A stretch of DNA of 64,000 nt from contig JAHHIA010000003.1 in the NCBI GenBank assembly GCA_019359045.1, positions 542,138 through 606,137 of the forward strand, written 5' to 3'. This DNA comes from Scytolyngbya sp. HA4215-MV1 (GTDB lineage: Bacteria; Cyanobacteriota; Cyanobacteriia; Leptolyngbyales; Leptolyngbyaceae). The translations under genes and the position numbers were made by a program. Positions 19,169 to 27,460 of the stretch are shown piece by piece (position 1 is the stretch's first letter; every line of letters begins with the position of its first letter). The notes under the pieces were generated by a model that was given only the letters and a program-made list of their open reading frames with translations, ran no database searches and was not told where the DNA came from.

Positions 19169-19492
19169 ATGAAACTCAAAGCGCTTCTTCTGGCGATCGT
19201 GTCGTGCATCAGTGCAGTCACGCTTTTTGCTCAAGCTGCTTACAGTTTGCCTCCAGCTCAGAAACCACAGCCGCAAAATTCAGGGTTTCCGGTGCAAGAT
19301 CTGGATGAGCCAGTTTGTTACTTTCAAACTGAAGGCGGTAATGTTGTAGACCTAACCAATCTTTGTAATCAACCAAAGCCTGCCCCAACTCTGCCTACAG
19401 TAACGTATCCACAAGCACCTAATGTTTATAACAAGAAAGCGCTGCAAGATTTTGATGATTCTCTATATGGTCGAGAAAACATGATTCTGTAA
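19169..19492 (+). CDS. small exported protein with CYF-x-T/LTxLC motif
   Basis: A 107-residue protein with a clear signal peptide (M-K-L-K-A-L-L-L-A-I-V-S, cleavage likely after A-Y-S near residue 27). The mature part is Pro/Gln-rich and contains C-Y-F-Q-T-E-G-G-N-V-V-D-L-T-N-L-C near residue 50, where two Cys bracket a short beta segment and may form a disulphide. The same pattern occurs in the exported protein encoded at 30400-30828. I know no function for this family. The hairpin just after the stop looks like its terminator. Confidence 0.65.
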   Translation: MKLKALLLAIVSCISAVTLFAQAAYSLPPAQKPQPQNSGFPVQDLDEPVCYFQTEGGNVVDLTNLCNQPKPAPTLPTVTYPQAPNVYNKKALQDFDDSLYGRENMIL

Positions 19493-19514
19493 GTTTGCAG
19501 TCATGGTCATGCGC

Positions 19515-19539
19515 CAGGCAGGGAACACAGACCTGCCTG
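19515..19539 (+). terminator. hairpin after the small exported protein
   Basis: A perfect 8-bp stem (C-A-G-G-C-A-G-G with its complement) encloses a 9-base loop and is followed by a T-rich but interrupted stretch. It starts 23 bases after the stop codon, consistent with an intrinsic terminator of moderate strength. Confidence 0.55.
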
Positions 19540-19714
19540 TTCTTGCTTTAAAGGCGAATGGTTTACATCGCTTTTGGTATCCCGAACGGTTACCATTTGG
19601 GGTGTTGGACTTGCGTCAAGCCTGACGGCATACCAGAACGCGGAGTAGTGCGATCGCCGCTTTTGCAGATTGGTAGCCCTACTGGCTAAACCTCTCATCG
19701 GGTGAGAACTGATT

Positions 19715-20749
19715 GTGAATACTTCTGCGACAACCTCGAATTTTGCCCTTACACCGCCCATTCGAGTGGGGCTAGTGGGTACAGGCTATGCTGCGAAGGT
19801 GCGTGCCGAAGCGTTATCTGCCGATCCACGAGCGCAACTCGTAGCGGTGGCAGGGCACAGCTTGGAAAAGGCAGCGATGTTTAGTCAACCCTTTCAAGCT
19901 CAGGCGGTGGCTTCCTGGCAGGCGTTAGTCGAACGATCGGATCTGGATCTGGTGATGATTTGTACGATCAATCGCGATCATGGCACGATCGCCCACACAG
20001 CCCTACAGGCGGGTAAGCATGTTGTGGTGGAGTATCCCCTGGCGATCGAGGTCGCCCAAGCCGAAGCGCTAGTTCATCTCGCCAAAATGCAGAAAAAGCT
20101 CTTACATGTAGAGCACATTGAGCTGCTGGGCAGCGTACACCAAACGCTCAAGCAAACCCTGCCAGAGATCGGTGCGGTTTTCTATGCCCGCTATGCCACG
20201 CTAACCCCCCAACATCCTGCCCCTGCCAAATGGACTTACCAGCCCGAGCTCTTTGGATTTCCATTGGTGGGGGCCTTGTCGCGGGTGCATCGCCTCACAG
20301 ACTTATTTGGATCAGTAAAAACGGTGAGTTGTCAGGCGCGTTACTGGCAGGCGGCAACCGCTGCCAGTTCCCACTACTCCACTTGCCTTTGTACGGCTCA
20401 ACTCCGCTTTCACAGCGGGATGTTAGCCGAGATTACCTATGGCAAAGGTGAAGCACTCTGGCAGCCCAGCCGAATTTTTGAGCTGCAAGGAGAAAAGGGG
20501 GCGCTGATATTTGATGGTGATCAGGGCACTTTGATTCAGGGCAAAGAACCTCAACTGCTGGAAATCAGCGCCCGTCGGGGATTATTTGCCCAAGATACCC
20601 AAAGGGTGCTGAATCACTTGATTGATGGCAAACCGCTATATTTGACGGCAGAAGAGAGCCTTTATACGCTGAAGGTTGCCGATGCGGCGCGGCGATCGGC
20701 AGAAACCGGGCAAACAATTGAGCTGGAACCCGCGGTCGTGGCTCTTTAG
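19715..20749 (+). CDS. bvdR: biliverdin reductase (BvdR)
   Basis: A 344-residue Gfo/Idh/MocA-fold oxidoreductase. The N-terminal Rossmann motif is V-G-L-V-G-T-G-Y-A-A (about residues 19-28), followed by the typical G-K-H-V-V-V-E-Y-P-L-A segment near 107. Downstream, L-L-H-V-E-H-I-E-L-L-G, F-Y-A-R-Y-A-T-L, F-G-F-P-L-V-G-A-L-S-R and R-L-T-D-L-F-G-S-V match my memory of Synechocystis BvdR closely enough to prefer this name over a generic oxidoreductase. The enzyme reduces biliverdin to bilirubin with NAD(P)H and is linked to phycobilisome function. It uses a GTG start. Its stop codon overlaps the stop of the converging cupin gene by four bases. Confidence 0.87.
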   Translation: MNTSATTSNFALTPPIRVGLVGTGYAAKVRAEALSADPRAQLVAVAGHSLEKAAMFSQPFQAQAVASWQALVERSDLDLVMICTINRDHGTIAHTALQAGKHVVVEYPLAIEVAQAEALVHLAKMQKKLLHVEHIELLGSVHQTLKQTLPEIGAVFYARYATLTPQHPAPAKWTYQPELFGFPLVGALSRVHRLTDLFGSVKTVSCQARYWQAATAASSHYSTCLCTAQLRFHSGMLAEITYGKGEALWQPSRIFELQGEKGALIFDGDQGTLIQGKEPQLLEISARRGLFAQDTQRVLNHLIDGKPLYLTAEESLYTLKVADAARRSAETGQTIELEPAVVAL

Positions 20750-21222
20750 ACCGATTGTTGATTCAGCCAACTGACCCGCCTCTGCACGCCAACCCCATCT
20801 TGAATTGTGTGGTCTGGGTAGGAACCTGCACGTGACTGAATGACAACCCAGCACAAGTCATCGACTTCGGAGGTATTGCGGAGACATCGTTCGCCTTCCG
20901 GGTCTACCCGCACGATTGTCCCCTCTTGCACTGGAAAGACATACCCATCAACCTGAAACTCTCCTTCGCCTCGAATAAACAGATAGATTTCTTCATTCAA
21001 TCGATGTTTGTGATAGAACGGCACTGATGTTTTGGCAGGCAGGTTATTTAGAGAAATTTCGGCGCTGGTCAGGTTGAGCAATTGCTTGAGAAAAATCTTG
21101 CCTTCCACTTCCAGCGGTAGAGGGGATGCGGTAAATGTGAACTGTCGCAGTGCTGCAAAAGCACCTAAGTCCGTTGCAGTAAAGTGTGCTCCCGTTTGGG
21201 TCGCAGGAGTAGTTAGGGTCAT
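20746..21222 (-). CDS. cupin domain protein, likely target of the adjacent HxlR regulator
   Basis: A 158-residue cupin. Motif 1 is H-K-H-R-L-N-E-E-I-Y-L-F-I-R-G-E-G-E-F (about residues 71-89), with the H-x-H and Glu metal ligands intact; motif 2 (G-T-I-V-R-V-D-P-E-G-E-R-C) lacks the usual His. It is transcribed away from the HxlR gene, and two matching operator-like sequences lie between them, so the cupin is probably the regulated gene. Its stop overlaps the bvdR stop by four bases. The substrate is unknown. Confidence 0.82.
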   Translation of the reverse strand: MTLTTPATQTGAHFTATDLGAFAALRQFTFTASPLPLEVEGKIFLKQLLNLTSAEISLNNLPAKTSVPFYHKHRLNEEIYLFIRGEGEFQVDGYVFPVQEGTIVRVDPEGERCLRNTSEVDDLCWVVIQSRAGSYPDHTIQDGVGVQRRVSWLNQQSV

Positions 21223-21234
21223 GGCTCGGCTCCT

Positions 21235-21255
21235 TAACTTTTAGATTGCAAGTTA
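21235..21255. promoter_or_regulatory. HxlR-type operator, copy 1
   Basis: A 21-base imperfect palindrome, T-A-A-C-T-T at the left and A-A-G-T-T-A at the right, 12 bases upstream of the cupin start. It matches copy 2 at 18 of 21 positions. HxlR regulators bind such dyads as dimers. It is probably the operator for the cupin gene. Confidence 0.65.
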
Positions 21256-21274
21256 AAATTCACTATAAAAGAGA

Positions 21275-21295
21275 TAACTTGTAAAATGCAAGTTA
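21275..21295. promoter_or_regulatory. HxlR-type operator, copy 2
   Basis: The second copy is a better palindrome: with one flanking base on each side, 8-bp arms A-T-A-A-C-T-T-G and C-A-A-G-T-T-A-T are perfect. It begins exactly 40 bases after copy 1, about four helical turns, so both dimers would sit on the same face of DNA. It is 25 bases upstream of the HxlR start, suggesting autoregulation. Confidence 0.65.
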
Positions 21296-21320
21296 TTGGT
21301 TAAAGCACAACGGATGACCT

Positions 21321-21665
21321 ATGACTCTGCATCGCCGATCTCCTTGCCCGATCGCCTGTACGCTCGATTTGCTGGGCGATCGCTGGACGCTTTTGATCGT
21401 CCGAGACATGATGTTTTTGGGGAAACAACGATTCGAGGAATTTCTAGAATCCCCCGAAGGGATTTCCACCAACATTCTGGCAAGTCGTCTGAAATTTTTG
21501 GAAGAGATGGGTTTGGTTGAAAAGCAGCCTTATAGTAACCATCCCCGCCGCATGAACTATCAACTGACTGAACCAGGAAAAAGCTTGCGTCCTGTCCTCA
21601 AAGCGATCGCAGTTTGGGGACTCAAGCAAATTCCTGAAACCCGGATTCCTGATGATGAAATTTAA
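21321..21665 (+). CDS. HxlR family transcriptional regulator
   Basis: A 114-residue winged-helix protein. The N-terminal P-C-P-I-A-C-T-L-D-L-L-G-D-R-W-T-L-L-I-V-R-D is diagnostic for HxlR: the Cys is the redox/aldehyde-sensing residue of many members, here with a second Cys three residues on. The recognition part F-E-E-F-L-E-S-P-E-G-I-S-T-N-I-L-A-S-R-L and the wing with R-R-M-N-Y-Q-L-T follow. It is divergent from the cupin gene, and the intergenic region carries two copies of a dyad operator. The stop codon shares the palindromic T-T-A-A with the stop of the converging gene. Confidence 0.92.
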   Translation: MTLHRRSPCPIACTLDLLGDRWTLLIVRDMMFLGKQRFEEFLESPEGISTNILASRLKFLEEMGLVEKQPYSNHPRRMNYQLTEPGKSLRPVLKAIAVWGLKQIPETRIPDDEI

Positions 21666-22963
21666 CCGTTGATAGCGGACTGATTTGGGTTCAGAATCGG
21701 CTGATTTTCGCCTGGAATGACTTTAGAATCTTTCTGTTTTGCCAATTCCTTTAACTCGTATAAGGTATCTTCCAGTAATTCGATTCTTTGTACAAAAGAG
21801 GGGGCTATTTCAGAAGTGCCATTCGCAATTTTCTTATCGGAACTGGCAGACTCCAAAACGCCAGAAGCCTCAATTTGGACTAATTTTTCTAGCTCTGTGA
21901 GCGCAATTTGAGCACTCTCAATTTTGCCAATTAATGATCGTGCCACACTGGTGCCTGTCTGAGCAGAATCAGTCAGTTCTTGAATTCGAGATTCCAGGCG
22001 GCTGGCGATCGATTCCATCTGACGACCTGCCTCAAATGTTCGCGTTCCCAGCTTCCGAATTTCTTCAGTAATGTAGCTAAATCCGGTCATTTTCGTGCCA
22101 TCTTGATTGGCAACGATCGCCGCTTGAATGGCTAAATGGCGCACTTGTTGACTGACCTTCTCAATTAGCTTAGACGTGGTTCGTACCGTATCTAATTCTT
22201 CGTGCAACAATCGCCCGTTATTCACAATCAATCCCATATTGCGACAAATTGCATTGGCACTTTCAAAGGTTGCCTGAAATGCCTTTTTGCCTTCCACCGA
22301 AAGCAGATGACCAATTTTACAAAACCGTTGATTGAGTTGATTGAGCTGTTGAGAACGTCGCAGCAATTCCGCTTGATTTCGCTCTAAAAGCTGATTGCGT
22401 TCCTGAATCAGCAGTTGTTGCTTTTCTAAGAGTTGTGCAGATTCGTGACTTTTCTGTCGTTCTTCTGCCAGGGTGAGCGCTTGTTGTTGAATCTCCCAAT
22501 TGGCGATCGTCAAAATCTCAAACTGAGCTAGCAGCAAACTGTCAAACCCCAGTAAAAAAAATTGCTGCGTGGTGGGTGGTTCCTGCCCCGGTGCAACCAC
22601 CACGATCGGCTCGTACCAATCCTCTAGCGAGCGACTCAATGCCATTTGCATCGCTTGTTGCACACTGTCTGTAAATGCAAGCTGCAAAAAGCGACCACCG
22701 GACATTTGATTGAGAAAAACTTGGATCGATCGCTTCAGAAAAATTTCCTGACCAAACCCTTTGCCCAAACATTCGTAGAAACGACGACGCGAAACTACTC
22801 CTAGTAGACGCGTGTCTTCCATAATAATCACGCCAGGCAGATCGGGTTCTTGCTCAAACAAACTTTCAACGAGCTGTCCTGGATCGGTGGAATTAATCCA
22901 ACAGCGACAGAGCGGTAATTCACCCAGGGTAGATGATAGAAAAGGTTGATTCGGACTCGTCAT
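21662..22963 (-). CDS. CBS-like sensor with methyl-accepting-type signalling helix
   Basis: A soluble protein of about 433 residues without membrane segments. Residues 1-150 resemble a degenerate CBS-like module (G-V-I-I-M-E-D-T-R-L-L-G-V-V-S-R-R-R-F). A coiled coil rich in Glu, Gln and Leu covers about 165-225. Residues 225-400 look like a methyl-accepting chemotaxis signalling hairpin: H-L-A-I-Q-A-A-I-V-A-N-Q and I-T-E-E-I-R-K-L-G correspond to the conserved tip-side motifs, but the usual E-A-A-R-A-G-E is altered, so coupling to CheA/CheW is uncertain. I used the ATG at 22963; a TTG at 22993 would add ten hydrophobic residues. Cyanobacteria have similar cytoplasmic proteins of unknown signal. 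Confidence 0.65.
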   Translation of the reverse strand: MTSPNQPFLSSTLGELPLCRCWINSTDPGQLVESLFEQEPDLPGVIIMEDTRLLGVVSRRRFYECLGKGFGQEIFLKRSIQVFLNQMSGGRFLQLAFTDSVQQAMQMALSRSLEDWYEPIVVVAPGQEPPTTQQFFLLGFDSLLLAQFEILTIANWEIQQQALTLAEERQKSHESAQLLEKQQLLIQERNQLLERNQAELLRRSQQLNQLNQRFCKIGHLLSVEGKKAFQATFESANAICRNMGLIVNNGRLLHEELDTVRTTSKLIEKVSQQVRHLAIQAAIVANQDGTKMTGFSYITEEIRKLGTRTFEAGRQMESIASRLESRIQELTDSAQTGTSVARSLIGKIESAQIALTELEKLVQIEASGVLESASSDKKIANGTSEIAPSFVQRIELLEDTLYELKELAKQKDSKVIPGENQPILNPNQSAING

Positions 22964-23251
22964 TGTCCTTGGCAGCAAAAGAGCAATTAGCAAACTCCAA
23001 CGAACCTGATTCTAGGCAAGTAGATGCCCCTAAAATCGAGAAAACTCAGCGATCTCTCTCTATCCCCTGATGCTTAATCCACTGAATTTAGGTCGTTGTG
23101 CCCCATCCAGGGATGAAATTAAACCCTTAAACTTTTTTAGCCTACTACAACAGCGTTATCGGCAGGTTATGAAAGACGATAAAAAAAATGAAAAAAAGTA
23201 GGTCTCAATGACCAAGTCATGCCTTTCTCACCGATCTCAGTCTTAAATTCG

Positions 23252-23332
23252 GGTGTTGCTCAACAACGGGATGAAAATGATGCTGAATGATTTGAAACTT
23301 CGTTTCAAATCATTCAGCTTTTCAGCAACGCC
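23252..23332. mobile_element. 81-bp MITE-like element, copy 1 (with 8-bp target duplication)
   Basis: An 81-bp element with inverted ends (G-G-T-G-T-T-G-C-T and A-G-C-A-A-C-G-C-C) and an internal perfect 17-bp hairpin with a three-base loop. It is flanked by T-A-A-A-T-T-C-G at 23244-23251 and again at 23333-23340, an 8-bp target duplication that shows it arrived by transposition. Two further copies lie at 36829 and 42205. It has no coding capacity, so a transposase elsewhere must move it. Confidence 0.85.
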
Positions 23333-23418
23333 TAAATTCGCGCTTTTGAAGAGTGAAGCAGCGCAAGCAGCGTTGGAGGTTAAACCCAATCATCGATGGC
23401 AAGATCATGTTGGAGCGT

Positions 23419-25224
23419 TCAGCGATCGTTCACCTTGAGTTCAGAAATATTCCACAAGCCCCAACTGGGCAAACCCGTGTACTTCAAGCCAGAGACCCGA
23501 TCGCGCACTGCCATCAAAGCACGATCGTTGACCAGGTGAATCACAGGCAATTGTTCCTGTACCAATTGCTGAAACTCACTATAGAGTTGTTTGCGTTTGG
23601 CTTCGTCCAGTTCACGTGCAGCGGCAATGTAGAGGCGATCTATCTCCTTTTCCGTGTCGGTGATCTCCCAACCTTGGATGGGCGGTTGTCCCGGTTGCGG
23701 TTTGAGATTAAACGAGTGCGAAGCGCCACTGCTGATCCACAAATTGGCAGCTTGATGAGGCTCCACGCCTCCCGTAAACCCAATGATATGGGCATCCCAG
23801 TCGCGGGAATTAGAGGTTTTATCAATCAGCACATTGAAATTAAGGGGCACGAAATCGACTTGGATGCCAATTTTGCTCAGGTCTTGCTTAATTTGCGCGC
23901 CCATTGCCACTCGTACCAGGTTGTTGGTGTTGGTCAATAGGGTAAAGCGCACCCGGTTGCCGTCCCAATCCAACAGTTGCTCCTGCGCGTTGTATCGAAA
24001 TCCAGCAGATTGCAGTATTTCCCTGGCTTTCGTGGGATTGTAGTTATAGACTTTGAGCCCCTGTTCTAGAAAATAGGGACTTTGCACGGAGATGGGCGAA
24101 TTTTGCACAATGCCCAATCCCCGAAATAGGTTGTTGTTGATGCGATCGCGATCGATGGCGTAGGCAACCGCTTGGCGAAATGCCAGGGTATTGAACCAAC
24201 GCGATTTGATCGGATCGACAAAAGGCTTGCCGTTTTTGGCTTTGGCTTTGGTCAGGTTGAATGTCATGTACAATGTCCCCGACCAGGGTCCGCCATCCTG
24301 CACATGAAATTTGCCCCGTTTTTCTTCCCGTTTCAGGAGTGAGTAATATTCCGATCGCAAAGGACGCGCATCACCCATCACATCCAAATCGCCGGAACGA
24401 AACCGCAAAAGCTGGGTGTCCTGGCTTTCAATGATTTGCCAGATAATGCGATCGATATAGGGTAGGGGTTTTCCCTGAGCATCCTGGCGCCAGTAGTAGG
24501 GATTGCGTCGAAAAATCAGTCGCTGCCCTGCCACATAGCTCTCCAGGACATAGGGTCCATTCACCACAATTTGGGTCGGATCGGTATTGGTGCCCCAAGT
24601 AGAAAGGAAGGCAAGATTGCCATCTGAACCACGGGTTTTCAAGGTCTTTTCCAGGGCATGTTTGGGCATAATCAACACCCCATCGGGGGTCGAAAGTGCC
24701 CGCAAAAAGGGGGCAAAGGGTTCTGGGAGCGTAAACTCCACCGTCAAATTATCCAACTTCCGAACTTTGGGAAATTCCTTTTTGGCACCAATCTGAATTC
24801 CTTCTTTGGCATCAGTCGGGATTTCGGGATTGGCAACCACATCCTGAAACGTAAACACTACATCATCGGCAGTTAAGGGTGCCCCATCCGACCATTTCAA
24901 ACCGGGGCGCAGCTTAAACACAACGCGCCGATCGCCCTCCGAAAACTGCCACGACTCTGCCAGATTGGGTTCCACTGCCCCCGTCTCACCATTTTCGTTG
25001 GTTAACCCTTCATAGCTGAAGAGAAAAATATTGGGAAAAGTTTGTTTATTGGCAAAGTTAAAAGTGTTGGGATCGGTAATGGTTGCCAGTGCCAATTGCG
25101 AAACCTGGGCTGTCTCCGTTTTGAAGCGACGAGGATCGCAGCCAGCGATCAAGAAAATGACAACCACTGCCAAACAGGTTGCAAACCAAGCACGGAGTCG
25201 ATGGGTTCTGGAGAAATGGAGCAT
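23419..25224 (-). CDS. ABC transporter substrate-binding lipoprotein (peptide type)
   Basis: A 601-residue family-5 solute-binding protein (DppA/OppA type). The N-terminus is a lipoprotein signal with lipobox L-I-A-G-C (Cys at about residue 29). The domain contains the family markers P-N-L-A-E-S-W-Q-F, L-R-P-G-L-K-W-S-D-G-A-P-L-T-A-D-D-V-V-F and, further on, F-R-Q-A-V-A-Y-A-I-D-R. Members deliver peptides, nickel or sugars to an ABC importer. No permease or ATPase genes are adjacent, as is usual for this protein in cyanobacteria. I took the ATG at 25224. Confidence 0.9.
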   Translation of the reverse strand: MLHFSRTHRLRAWFATCLAVVVIFLIAGCDPRRFKTETAQVSQLALATITDPNTFNFANKQTFPNIFLFSYEGLTNENGETGAVEPNLAESWQFSEGDRRVVFKLRPGLKWSDGAPLTADDVVFTFQDVVANPEIPTDAKEGIQIGAKKEFPKVRKLDNLTVEFTLPEPFAPFLRALSTPDGVLIMPKHALEKTLKTRGSDGNLAFLSTWGTNTDPTQIVVNGPYVLESYVAGQRLIFRRNPYYWRQDAQGKPLPYIDRIIWQIIESQDTQLLRFRSGDLDVMGDARPLRSEYYSLLKREEKRGKFHVQDGGPWSGTLYMTFNLTKAKAKNGKPFVDPIKSRWFNTLAFRQAVAYAIDRDRINNNLFRGLGIVQNSPISVQSPYFLEQGLKVYNYNPTKAREILQSAGFRYNAQEQLLDWDGNRVRFTLLTNTNNLVRVAMGAQIKQDLSKIGIQVDFVPLNFNVLIDKTSNSRDWDAHIIGFTGGVEPHQAANLWISSGASHSFNLKPQPGQPPIQGWEITDTEKEIDRLYIAAARELDEAKRKQLYSEFQQLVQEQLPVIHLVNDRALMAVRDRVSGLKYTGLPSWGLWNISELKVNDR

Positions 25225-25588
25225 GGTCACCAAACAGACGATCGGGATGACTCTGATCCTACCGGGAAGCCACCTGTTTCACGCACTCCCTGCCAAAATC
25301 CAGCGCCACCACTATTGGCATCTTCGTCAACTGCGACCAGCAAGTGCCATCTACCAAAATCTCCCAGATGGTTTCTGGCAAAGCGTGGATGAGCGTGGAG
25401 GTACTAAAGCGTTTCATGATGTGGTGCGATTAGGAGGCTGCTTCAGCTGATTGCTTGCCATCGTTCAAACTATTCTAGCAACGAGAAATTCAGCATTTTC
25501 TGCATCATATCGCTTGGTTTTGGTCGTGGTTTGCCAAATTGTTTTGCGGAGAGCAGATTTCTCGCTTCTCTGTCTAGTGGCGATGGCG
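25225..25588. other. intergenic region, no supported gene
   Basis: About 360 bases upstream of the binding-protein gene. A plus-strand frame passes through from the antisense side of that gene but has no start signal or recognisable domain. I see no clear promoter. Confidence 0.35.
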
Positions 25589-25699
25589 CTACATTGCCAG
25601 ATTCAACCAAAACAGTTTTTCAGCATGAATCATGCTGATTTCAAAGTAGCCGATGATGCAGAGGGCCGTGAGGAGAAAGAGAATCGTGAATCGTTTCAT
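25589..25699 (-). CDS. possible 36-aa single-pass membrane peptide
   Basis: A short frame 45 bases after the nickel/cobalt transporter gene, same strand. It reads M-K-R-F followed by about 15 hydrophobic residues (T-I-L-F-L-L-T-A-L-C-I-I-G-Y-F) and ends N-L-A-M. Lys/Arg before a hydrophobic core gives it the shape of a small membrane protein or a bare signal anchor. There is no good ribosome site, so it could be chance. If real, it is the last gene of the DUF4331-TPR-transporter operon. Confidence 0.35.
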   Translation of the reverse strand: MKRFTILFLLTALCIIGYFEISMIHAEKLFWLNLAM

Positions 25700-25744
25700 C
25701 GTGATTTTGGGAATGAATGGGGTGGTGTTGAGCGGAATGAATGT

Positions 25745-27460
25745 CTACAGCGTTTGAACCAACAAAGCCTGGGTCGTAATGCCAATGCCAAAGAGTGTAA
25801 TTAGAAAAGCACTAACCACGGGAATCATTCGGCTGGTGGGCGCTTCCAGCGGCAGCCGCTCAAACCAATGTTTGGCGTAGACCAGGATTAGCCCAATTCC
25901 AGTGAGAACCCCTGCTAGCCCTAAGCTAAAGGCGGAGACGAGTGCCAAACCAAAGCCAATGTGCCCGACTGCGATCGCACTTAAGAGCACAACCAGGGCT
26001 GAAGGGCAGGGCAACAACCCACCGGAGATGCCAAGCGCCAAAATGCTTGACCAGGTAACAGGAGCACCATCGGCTCCGGGCGGTAAATGGGAATGTCCAT
26101 GATGGGGGTGGGAATGAGGCTGTGTCGGAGATTCGCGATCGTCCTGTACATGATCGGTGCGGTGAATAAGATGAACAGAATGATTTAAATGATTGAAATC
26201 TAGTTTATGAATCGGATGCGCTTGATGGAGATGAATGTGTGAATGTTGGGGGTGATGATCATGACTATGGGAATGGTCATGACTGTGACGATGGTCGTGA
26301 CGATGGGGATGGTCGTAACTGGGGGGATTGCCGTGACTGGGGGGATGGTTATGGATAGGAACGGATCTGTGTGGTTGCCCAAATGCCCATTTCTGGAACA
26401 TTGGAGAATTGCGTAGTCGGCGAATCAAGAGATTCAGCCCGATCGCGGTGACCAGAAAACCCGAGAGTAGACTGAGCCAGGGGAATATCTGCTCGGTCAA
26501 AACGAATTCCGAGGTGCTAAGGGTCAACAGTCCTAAAGCAAAAATGCTTGCTGTGTGGGTCAGGGTAACAGTGAGTCCGAGAAACAGGGCATCTTGCACG
26601 CGGCTGCGAGAGCCGACCAAATACGCTCCCACGATCGTTTTGCCATGCCCGGGAGACAATGCGTGCAAACCACCCCAAACAAAGGCGATCGCCAGTGCTA
26701 CGAGCATGGTGGAAAAACTAGGATCTTTGAGCGTCATTAAATCAGTAAAGGCATCATTGTTTCTGCCTGCCAAAGGGGAACCCAGGTTCTTGGGTGAGGA
26801 CTTTGACGCATTGGCGATCGTGGTAGATAGGAGTTGAGACGGATTGATTTGAAAAGCAACCTGGCGCTGGTTCAGGGGGCTGCTCAGCAAATCATTGGGA
26901 TAATTCGTCAGACGTTGAGAAATACTAGTTGTTGTGAAGTCACCTTGCAGGGGCACCTCCTCATCGTTCACTGTTATTTCACGCCAGCCCAGACGTTGGG
27001 GATAGGTATTGTCAATAAATTGCACCTGCTGCTCGGTGTCTGCTGCGGAGACAGCTCCCTGAAAATTGCAGGTCAGGCGGAGGGTGGCTAACCCGCCAAC
27101 GCCGGGTGGAAATTTGACCCCGGAGCGATTCACGGACAGGGGCACAGAGTGCTGATTGACCTGTAAGGTAAGCTGGGAAAGAATCTCCAGACATTTATCA
27201 GCTGGGTAATGAGCTGTCTCGATGGGGTTCGGTTGCCGATCGTGATTAGTGTCGAGTTGATGAATCTCTTGGAAAGCTGGAATCTCTGCCATATCCAGCA
27301 CATAATCAATTCCGATGCCATCTCGTGCCACTTGCAGTCCCGCATAGTGGTTGATGGTGAAATTACCCAGGGGATGGGCATGTGCCAGGGGCACCTGGAG
27401 GAGAAAGACTCCCGCGATCGCAGTAATCCAGATCAGACCATGCAACAAGCTTTTCATCAT
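25745..27460 (-). CDS. nickel/cobalt transporter (RcnA/NiCoT type) with extracytoplasmic N-domain
   Basis: A 571-residue protein. A signal peptide precedes H-P-L-G-N-F-T-I-N-H-Y at about residue 29 and an exported domain of about 190 residues with an EF-hand-like loop D-T-N-H-D-R-Q-P-N-P-I-E. The membrane part starts near residue 250 with H-A-L-S-P-G-H-G-K-T, a known nickel/cobalt-transport motif, and includes G-G-L-L-P-C-P-S-A-L near 490. Between the two membrane halves lies a His-rich loop (about 365-470) with many H-x-H and H-D-H repeats that could bind metal. Direction of transport (export, as RcnA, or uptake) cannot be read from sequence. Its start overlaps the TPR gene stop by four bases (A-T-G-A), so the two are coupled. 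Confidence 0.85.
   Translation of the reverse strand: MMKSLLHGLIWITAIAGVFLLQVPLAHAHPLGNFTINHYAGLQVARDGIGIDYVLDMAEIPAFQEIHQLDTNHDRQPNPIETAHYPADKCLEILSQLTLQVNQHSVPLSVNRSGVKFPPGVGGLATLRLTCNFQGAVSAADTEQQVQFIDNTYPQRLGWREITVNDEEVPLQGDFTTTSISQRLTNYPNDLLSSPLNQRQVAFQINPSQLLSTTIANASKSSPKNLGSPLAGRNNDAFTDLMTLKDPSFSTMLVALAIAFVWGGLHALSPGHGKTIVGAYLVGSRSRVQDALFLGLTVTLTHTASIFALGLLTLSTSEFVLTEQIFPWLSLLSGFLVTAIGLNLLIRRLRNSPMFQKWAFGQPHRSVPIHNHPPSHGNPPSYDHPHRHDHRHSHDHSHSHDHHPQHSHIHLHQAHPIHKLDFNHLNHSVHLIHRTDHVQDDRESPTQPHSHPHHGHSHLPPGADGAPVTWSSILALGISGGLLPCPSALVVLLSAIAVGHIGFGLALVSAFSLGLAGVLTGIGLILVYAKHWFERLPLEAPTSRMIPVVSAFLITLFGIGITTQALLVQTL

Noticed and set aside
25031..25450. 139-codon plus-strand frame crossing the binding-protein start
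   Set aside because: Mostly antisense to the lipoprotein gene; the remaining part has no recognisable motif.
25451..25804. 117-codon plus-strand frame
   Set aside because: Overlaps the end of the nickel/cobalt transporter on the other strand and has no domain.
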